Assembly: GCA_963693365.1 (NCBI GenBank)
Contig: CAVNZM010000002.1
Span: forward strand, 10,044,001 to 10,108,000
Reading direction: 5' to 3'
From: Amoebidium appalachense
Lineage: Eukaryota; Ichthyosporea
DNA length: 64,000 nt
Shown: positions 56,985 through 64,000 of the stretch, in pieces
Position numbering within the stretch: the stretch's first letter is position 1
Layout of the letters: the number at the start of each line of letters is the position of its first letter
Translations under genes and position numbers: made by a program
The notes under the pieces: generated by a model
What the model saw: the letters and a program-made list of their open reading frames with translations, nothing else
Databases searched by the model: none
What the model was told of the DNA's origin: nothing

Positions 56985-57830
56985 GTGCACAGAGGTGTCA
57001 TGTAAAACACTACTAACACATAAAGAGAGGGCAATCGGAGTTGTTCACGAGACATTGAAAGATTCAAACAACAACTGATCCTTTATTGTGCTCTCGGTTC
57101 TCTTTGTGCTTGCGACTTATCATCTTATCACAACTAAAGAGGTGACCAATCGGTTCTATCAGAAGATAGAAAACCACATTCCAACAGAGCATATGCATTC
57201 CAACTTCCGACTTAGCTGAAGTTTAGAAACTCTTACTTAAATAAATTAAGTAATTATACATCTAGTCACTATTAACTCACATATATATTTATATTCGTCT
57301 CTATAAAGAAACTCATTTAACTACTACATATTATATCTCCTTATAGTCGACACTCTCAAAGTGAAGACACATTGCAATAAACCGAATTCCATATGTATCT
57401 ATTGTCCAATCACAACACATATATTAAGAGACAGGAATGCACAACACGATCTACAGATGTACTCGCTCGCGACTATTGGCGAGCCATCCTATTGAGAACA
57501 AAACTAAGCCATTTTGAGATAAAAGAGAGACAACGAGTGCTAGCCAATCACGCTACCTCTCAGATAAACAGAGGAGAGCAAACAGAAATAAAATACAATA
57601 AGTTCTTGTCAGGCAAGAGAGCCAGGTGTGCACAGATCTACAGATATCTGTGCTCACAGAAACAAGGGAGAGAGAGATACGGGGGGGGGGGGGGGGGGGG
57701 GGGGGGGGGAGAAAAAGAAAAGAGAAAAGGGAAAGAGCACAAAGAAGGAAAGCAGACACGAATACAAACAAAGCTAAGACACATACATACTTCAAGGCTC
57801 TTGCTGTCATACGTGGTGACATATTCCAAC
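56985..57830 (+). repeat. Repeat A, copy 1 (about 845 bp)
   Basis: Starts CACAGAGGTGTCATGTAAAA and ends at ATATTCCAAC. It is matched in the same orientation at 59838-60676, with scattered substitutions and one purine/G-run length difference (G run 57681-57709 against (GA)n 60510-60555). Flanked directly by repeat B copy 2. Confidence 0.85.
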
Positions 57831-57838
57831 ATCCCCAG

Positions 57839-58252
57839 CTATTAGGAATACTTATATTTAGAGTGTTTATATTAGGAGCATGTACTCAGTGATAAATATA
57901 TGATGTGAAGTAATAGATATATAAATGGTTTCATTTATTTAGCTTTTAAAGTAAATCCTTCCGTCCTTTAATTAGAAGATTTATCATCTATGTGTCGACA
58001 GGCATTTCGATTTATTTGCCCTCATAGTTTTCATTCTTTTGATTGGCTTAGCCTTCAAAGTTTGTCGGCTCCACATCTCTGCGTATAAAAAGGACTTCAT
58101 CTTGAAATAAATATCAAGCAGTTGAAAACATTTTAAACGGTCTCAGAAACCGTTTCACCTCTCCGGTTGTGTTTTTCCTGTGTGTCTGTGTGTTGTGTAT
58201 ATCAAAACACCCATATGTGCACTCTGCTTCTCCGTTTACCCACACAAAACAA
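57839..58252 (+). repeat. Repeat B, copy 2
   Basis: Same start and end words as copy 1 (CTATTAGGAATA; TCTCCGTTTACCCACACAAA), with GTATAAAAAGGAC at about 58082. It diverges by point changes and small indels. Confidence 0.8.
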
Positions 58253-58676
58253 CACTATACGACATACTAAAGACCATGACGTATTTACTAATACACCTGC
58301 CGCTCCATGACCACAGTCATGCAGAACCGGAGGTCATTTTATGGTCCATCAATAGTTTCAAACTGCATGAACTTGAAGAATGCCATATTATTGTACAGCG
58401 GCCTTTGTCTCGTGCACGTGTATACAGCTGTAACATGACATTGTACTATTGACGTATAAATACATAACATTTTTGCCATACATATGCACCGGACAATGGC
58501 CATGTAGCCAACAATGACTGGGCAGTCACAGTGCTGTCTGGCTTTGTCCGTCTTTCACAAGCAAAAAGCAATGTTTGTGTGGTCGCAATCCAACCGTTGT
58601 CACTAAAGCTTTTAGGGGGGGGCAGGGAGGCGGGGAGGGGGGGAAGGGGGGGGGGAGGGGGGGGGGCACTGAGTAC
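58253..58676. other. Spacer between repeat B and the orphan exon
   Basis: Unique AT-rich DNA, then G-rich DNA at 58614-58667 next to the exon donor. No other gene recognised. Confidence 0.5.
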
Positions 58677-58849
58677 CTGGTGTGACTCAGCGTAGGGGTA
58701 CGCCGATTCACGGTACATCCAGAACCGCAACACCCCCTCCCTCCCGAGGTTCGCTCGCTCTCTCGATAAATCGACCGCGAGCCACCTAAGTGGCTCATTT
58801 CTATCGAAATCATTGGGCCACAAAATTTGCTCGTTTCGGACGACCACCC
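58677..58849 (-). CDS. Orphan exon, about 57 codons, unknown protein
   Basis: Bounded by a good acceptor (GCTGCAG before 58849) and a GTACTC donor after CAG (58677). The frame reads VVVRNEQILWPNDFDRNEPL, RWLAVDLSRERANLGREGVL and RFWMYRESAYPYAE, charged and globular in look, unlike the repeat-derived frames around it. I found no partner exons on either side and do not recognise the family. It might be part of a gene whose other exons fall outside or within the repeat-dense flanks, or a captured fragment in the mobile-element mosaic. Confidence 0.4.
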
Positions 58850-59616
58850 CTGCAGCTTAGTGATTGAGATTTGCACCCGTCTTCTTGGTATGCCCAGTTA
58901 GTTGCGGAAGTAATAATTATCCATCACGGGTTCGGTTGATTTCTCTCTCATTCATTTTTTTTTTCTTCTTTTTTTTTCCATTCAGGGGGGAGGGAGGGGG
59001 GAAGAGGGGGAGGGGGGGGGGAGAGGGGCAGGGGAGGGAGGGGGGGGGGGGGGGGGGGGGAGGGGGGGGAGGGGGGGAGGGAGAGTCTGAGTTGAACCGG
59101 TGTGTGTCAAAGCTTTCCCTTCCTCTTAAATGTTCTGAACATAAATGCACACTCACACACACGCACACTCACACACACGCACACACACACATGCACAAAC
59201 GTGCACACACGAGCTCGCACGTGCAAGTGCAAACGCCGTCGCGGCATGTAAGCCGGAACGGGGGGGGAGCGTGAATGATGAGCTGGGACACTAGGCTGGA
59301 TGAGAAGTCAGATATGAACAAATCTGTAACAAACTTTTTAAAGTGAGAAACTAGTTAAAGTGAGAAACTAGTTAATGCAAAGCGACAGATGGCCCCAGCA
59401 GGTTCATAGGGACTGCAGGTGGGTACATGTGCTCTGAGCAATTTATTCCGGAAGGTGGACGGATCATGGGGTAGAGGAGTGGGGACGGGATGCGAAAGGG
59501 CCCGGGGAAGAGAGAGAGAGGGATGGGGAGTGGGGCGTGGGATGAGAGGGAGGGGTGGGGGGCTTGCTACTGCCACAGGGCTGTGGGGTTTCCGTTTTTT
59601 ATTTTATTTTTAATAT

Positions 59617-59647
<31 letters not shown>

Positions 59648-59654
59648 TTAGTAT

Positions 59655-59721
<67 letters not shown>

Positions 59722-59837
59722 TTTTTTATTTTATTTTTTTTTTTTGGGGGGGGGGGGGGAGTAGCATCAGTGGCAAGGGTGGCCATGGGAGGGCGCCCCC
59801 TGTTGTTTTGTACGAGTCTAAGGGAGCAGAGTGCACA
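58850..59837. repeat. G-rich, CA and (TTTA)n tracts
   Basis: A T-rich stretch then G-rich runs at 58985-59085, CA-rich DNA 59150-59200, a TAGTTAAAGTGAGAAAC duplication at 59340-59372, and (TTTA)n at about 59614-59725 running into T and G runs. No gene seen. Confidence 0.75.
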
Positions 59838-61655
<1,818 letters not shown>

Positions 61656-62490
61656 CGCGCGAGCACGTGTTTATCATTATGCTTGAGCATGACAGTTGTA
61701 TATACGCTTGTCAACTTGCCAACTTGCGCATCACCATGTACTGTACCACATCATCATAACTGCAACAGAGTGTCGGTCAGGGCAACATAGTGGCACTCAG
61801 TAGTACATGTTGAAAACCAGGGTGTGTATACACTAATACTATGCCCTAGTTACATATGCAGGCTAGGAGAAGCACGTAAGTAGTGAGACAAGAAAGCGGG
61901 TGCTACAGCTAGTGACACCGCACGACTAGTGTAACGTTTACTCGGACACACAGCCCCGCCCAAGTGACCCAAGTCTGGAATGTACCAGGCTTTTATAGTC
62001 CCTTGGTTTCCGCCGGTCCGGAGAGCACTGCTCGCATACTTTTGTAAGGCGACAGCCAATAGGCATGTGGCCCTACTTATAATAAAGTACATGACATATA
62101 CATGAGTACATGAGCTTCTCCTGGGTGATCATAATATGGCTTCGCGTTATACTACAGTGCTACATGTGTATGTCTAGTGCCCAATAAAGTGTCTACGGCA
62201 CACAGTGTGTGCCGTAGCACACAGTGTGTGCCGTACACCTAAGATACATGCTGGCAAAGTGTTCACGTTCTTTGCATCGCTCCTAACTGCATACTTAGGT
62301 GCAGAGCAACTGCCCTAATAAGGAATACAGCTAAAAGTGATGCAGCTGATTGGTAGCTGCTTCCGAGGCTCTATTCCAGCCTCTGGCGAGAAGACACAAA
62401 GGCACGTAGACTGGTTGTGGGGGAACAGCACAGTGTGCACTTGAATGTACACAACATGCCTACAATGTGTATTCGGATCATAGTATACAG
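61656..62490. other. Unique intergenic sequence
   Basis: Ordinary-complexity DNA with a short tandem palindromic duplication, GCACACAGTGTGTGCCGTA, at 62199-62235. No gene recognised. Confidence 0.5.
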
Positions 62491-62626
62491 CCTCCCCCCC
62501 CCCCCCCCCCCCCCCCCCCGCCCCGCCGCCGCCGCCGCGGTCAAAAACCCCCTGACCGTACCACTACCGTTGAACTAGCACCACCACCCAACAAAAGGCC
62601 ACCCCAGAAGGTACAAACTTTATGTC

Positions 62627-62657
<31 letters not shown>

Positions 62658-62953
62658 AAACAAAACAAACAAACACACATACACACACGCAAACACACCG
62701 TGGCACACACAACTTGCATACATGTGTACACACTTAATATGGCCACATACTGACATGTACAGACACCCACACACACCGTACACGACGTGCACGGACACAA
62801 TCATGCAGACATGTGCAGCATGATACACTCTCACACTGACTGAGACACGGCACGCATCCGAGTTTCATATGCATCATGACCTTGATGATAATCTTGCACG
62901 TACACACACCCCACAGCCCTTGACTGCCACATGCGCGCGTGCGCGCACACACT

Positions 62954-63028
<75 letters not shown>

Positions 63029-63110
63029 ACATACACACACACACTGGAACACACACACAAACACACATAAACACACCTACTGTACCCACACACACAATCA
63101 CACGGATCCA
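62491..63110. repeat. C runs, (GCC)n and (CA)n
   Basis: C run 62494-62519 followed by GCCGCCGCCGCC, a C run passing into an A run (62626-62660), and CA-rich DNA with (AC)n at about 62956-63026. Confidence 0.85.
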
Positions 63111-63310
63111 AGCTCTTCTTCTTGAACGTAGCTACCGTGAGGCTTACTGTTGATCAAGAATCAAACTCTGATTGGAACCAAGTTAGAAGTTTTCATGGTG
63201 GGTGTGCAGGAATCTGAGAAGGGGGAAGCTGCAAGGGAGGGGATCAAGAGGTTCACAGAGGGAAGCAGCAAACGGATTGAGGGGTTGGAGGGGGGAGGGA
63301 GGGGGCGCCG

Positions 63311-63349
<39 letters not shown>

Positions 63350-63529
63350 AGGGGGGGGCGAGGGCCAGCCACCCCTTACACCTACTTGGAAAAGGGGGAA
63401 TGGGGGGAGGGAGGGCATTCGTGCCACCACCGTGCTGCTTGGAAGTCTTAGTAGTTTTACAACATCCCCTCCTAAGACTTCCCTTTTCCTTCCCTGCAGG
63501 CCTTCCCCTTGTCCGGGAAGAAGGCCTGG
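63111..63529. other. Intergenic sequence with a long G run
   Basis: Unique DNA around a G run at about 63313-63348. No gene recognised. Confidence 0.5.
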
Positions 63530-63672
63530 GGCCCATTAATAGAGGAGAGTTTCGACATTTTTTTACTCACACATGCATTCCCCCCCCTAAATTTCCTCCC
63601 TCCTTCGAAACGTGCCCAAAAAGGGGCCCATGCATTTCAACGAGGGAGGCTCGACATTTTCTACTGCTACAT

Positions 63673-63703
<31 letters not shown>

Positions 63704-63871
63704 ACGCTGGGCCAGGGGCCCCCTCCTCGCCCTTCCCCATAATGAGGCCCCATTTCATAGATAGGGCTTTCAACATTTTCTACTCGCCCCTTCTCCTCTT
63801 CCCTCCCTCCTTCCCCTCGCCCGAAACGAGGTCCCATTTCATAGAGGGAGGCTTCGACAATTTCTAGTACT

Positions 63872-63902
<31 letters not shown>

Positions 63903-64000
63903 CTTCGGATTCTCCCTCCCTCCCTCCCTCCCCGGAATGTGACGCATTTCATAGGGGGCCCAACCACATCAGCAAAATCAACTTACTGCAAGCTAAAATA
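63530..64000. repeat. Second copy of the C-rich dispersed repeat family
   Basis: Three to four units around CATTTCATAGAGG, TTCGACATTTTCTAC and CTCTTCCCTCCCTCCTTCCC, separated by C runs. It ends CACATCAGCAAAATCAACTT as at 39940. It continues to the window edge. Confidence 0.75.

Noticed and set aside
57393-57845. 150-codon frame inside repeat A
   Set aside because: The frame is interrupted in the second copy of the repeat and has no recognisable motif; it contains a Gly run from the G tract.

Overview
This is a stretch of nuclear genome from a eukaryote. It carries intron-rich genes, a core histone cluster and an extreme load of simple repeats. The proteins of the four core histones are animal-like: H2B has the GEAS and LLLPGEL motifs and ends TSNK, and the H2A core is close to animal H2A. 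Three of the histone genes end in a 16-nt stem-loop followed by a purine-rich AAAGA element, the animal style of histone 3' processing. Together these favour a unicellular holozoan, perhaps an ichthyosporean, over a plant or fungus. The species cannot be fixed from this window. A run of exactly 500 N (55828-56327) shows that it comes from a scaffolded draft assembly.

Layout. 1-4620 is almost pure simple repeat. 4690-5360 holds a tentative minus-strand gene. 5370-9096 is mostly unremarkable, apart from an orphan histone-type 3' end at 6280-6314. 9097-16973 (minus) is one six-exon gene joining a Cys-rich N-terminal domain of the type I associate with DUF6729, a DDE-transposase-like core and a Werner/RNase D-type 3'-5' exonuclease. 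Joining the exons gives one continuous frame once two one-base homopolymer shifts are allowed for. 17359-22307 is the histone cluster: divergent H2B/H3 and H4/H2A pairs, each with a shared promoter built on GGGGTAA...TTACCCC and CCAAT boxes. 22734-23836 is a nested pair of inverted-repeat structures, the larger enclosing a 197-codon ORF. 24061-29307 is a three-exon IMPACT/YIH1 gene (RWD plus UPF0029 domains). 32355-38147 (minus) is a NUDT19-type Nudix hydrolase in at least six exons. 39330-42960 is mini- and satellite-type repeat. 43896-46868 (minus) is a four-exon multipass membrane protein with about seven transmembrane segments. 46869-49640 shows no gene. 50453-52405 (minus) is a broken DIRS-like reverse transcriptase/RNase H. 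53101-60676 is a mosaic of mobile-element remnants: a 3.5-kb element with 345-bp terminal inverted repeats and a gag-like reading frame, and two families of long direct repeats. 60676-64000 is (GT)n followed by repeats.

How the parts relate. The histone genes form a coordinated S-phase expression unit. The other genes look like independent housekeeping or regulatory genes: IMPACT in translational control through GCN1/GCN2, and the NUDT19-like enzyme in CoA or nucleotide-derivative hydrolysis. Their short exons sit in introns filled with homopolymers and dinucleotide repeats, so the exons had to be assembled by splice phase as well as similarity. The summed coding lengths of the complete models (4602 nt after the two one-base corrections, 1086 and 1500 nt) are all multiples of three. 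All functional assignments rest on motifs read by eye; no database search was run.
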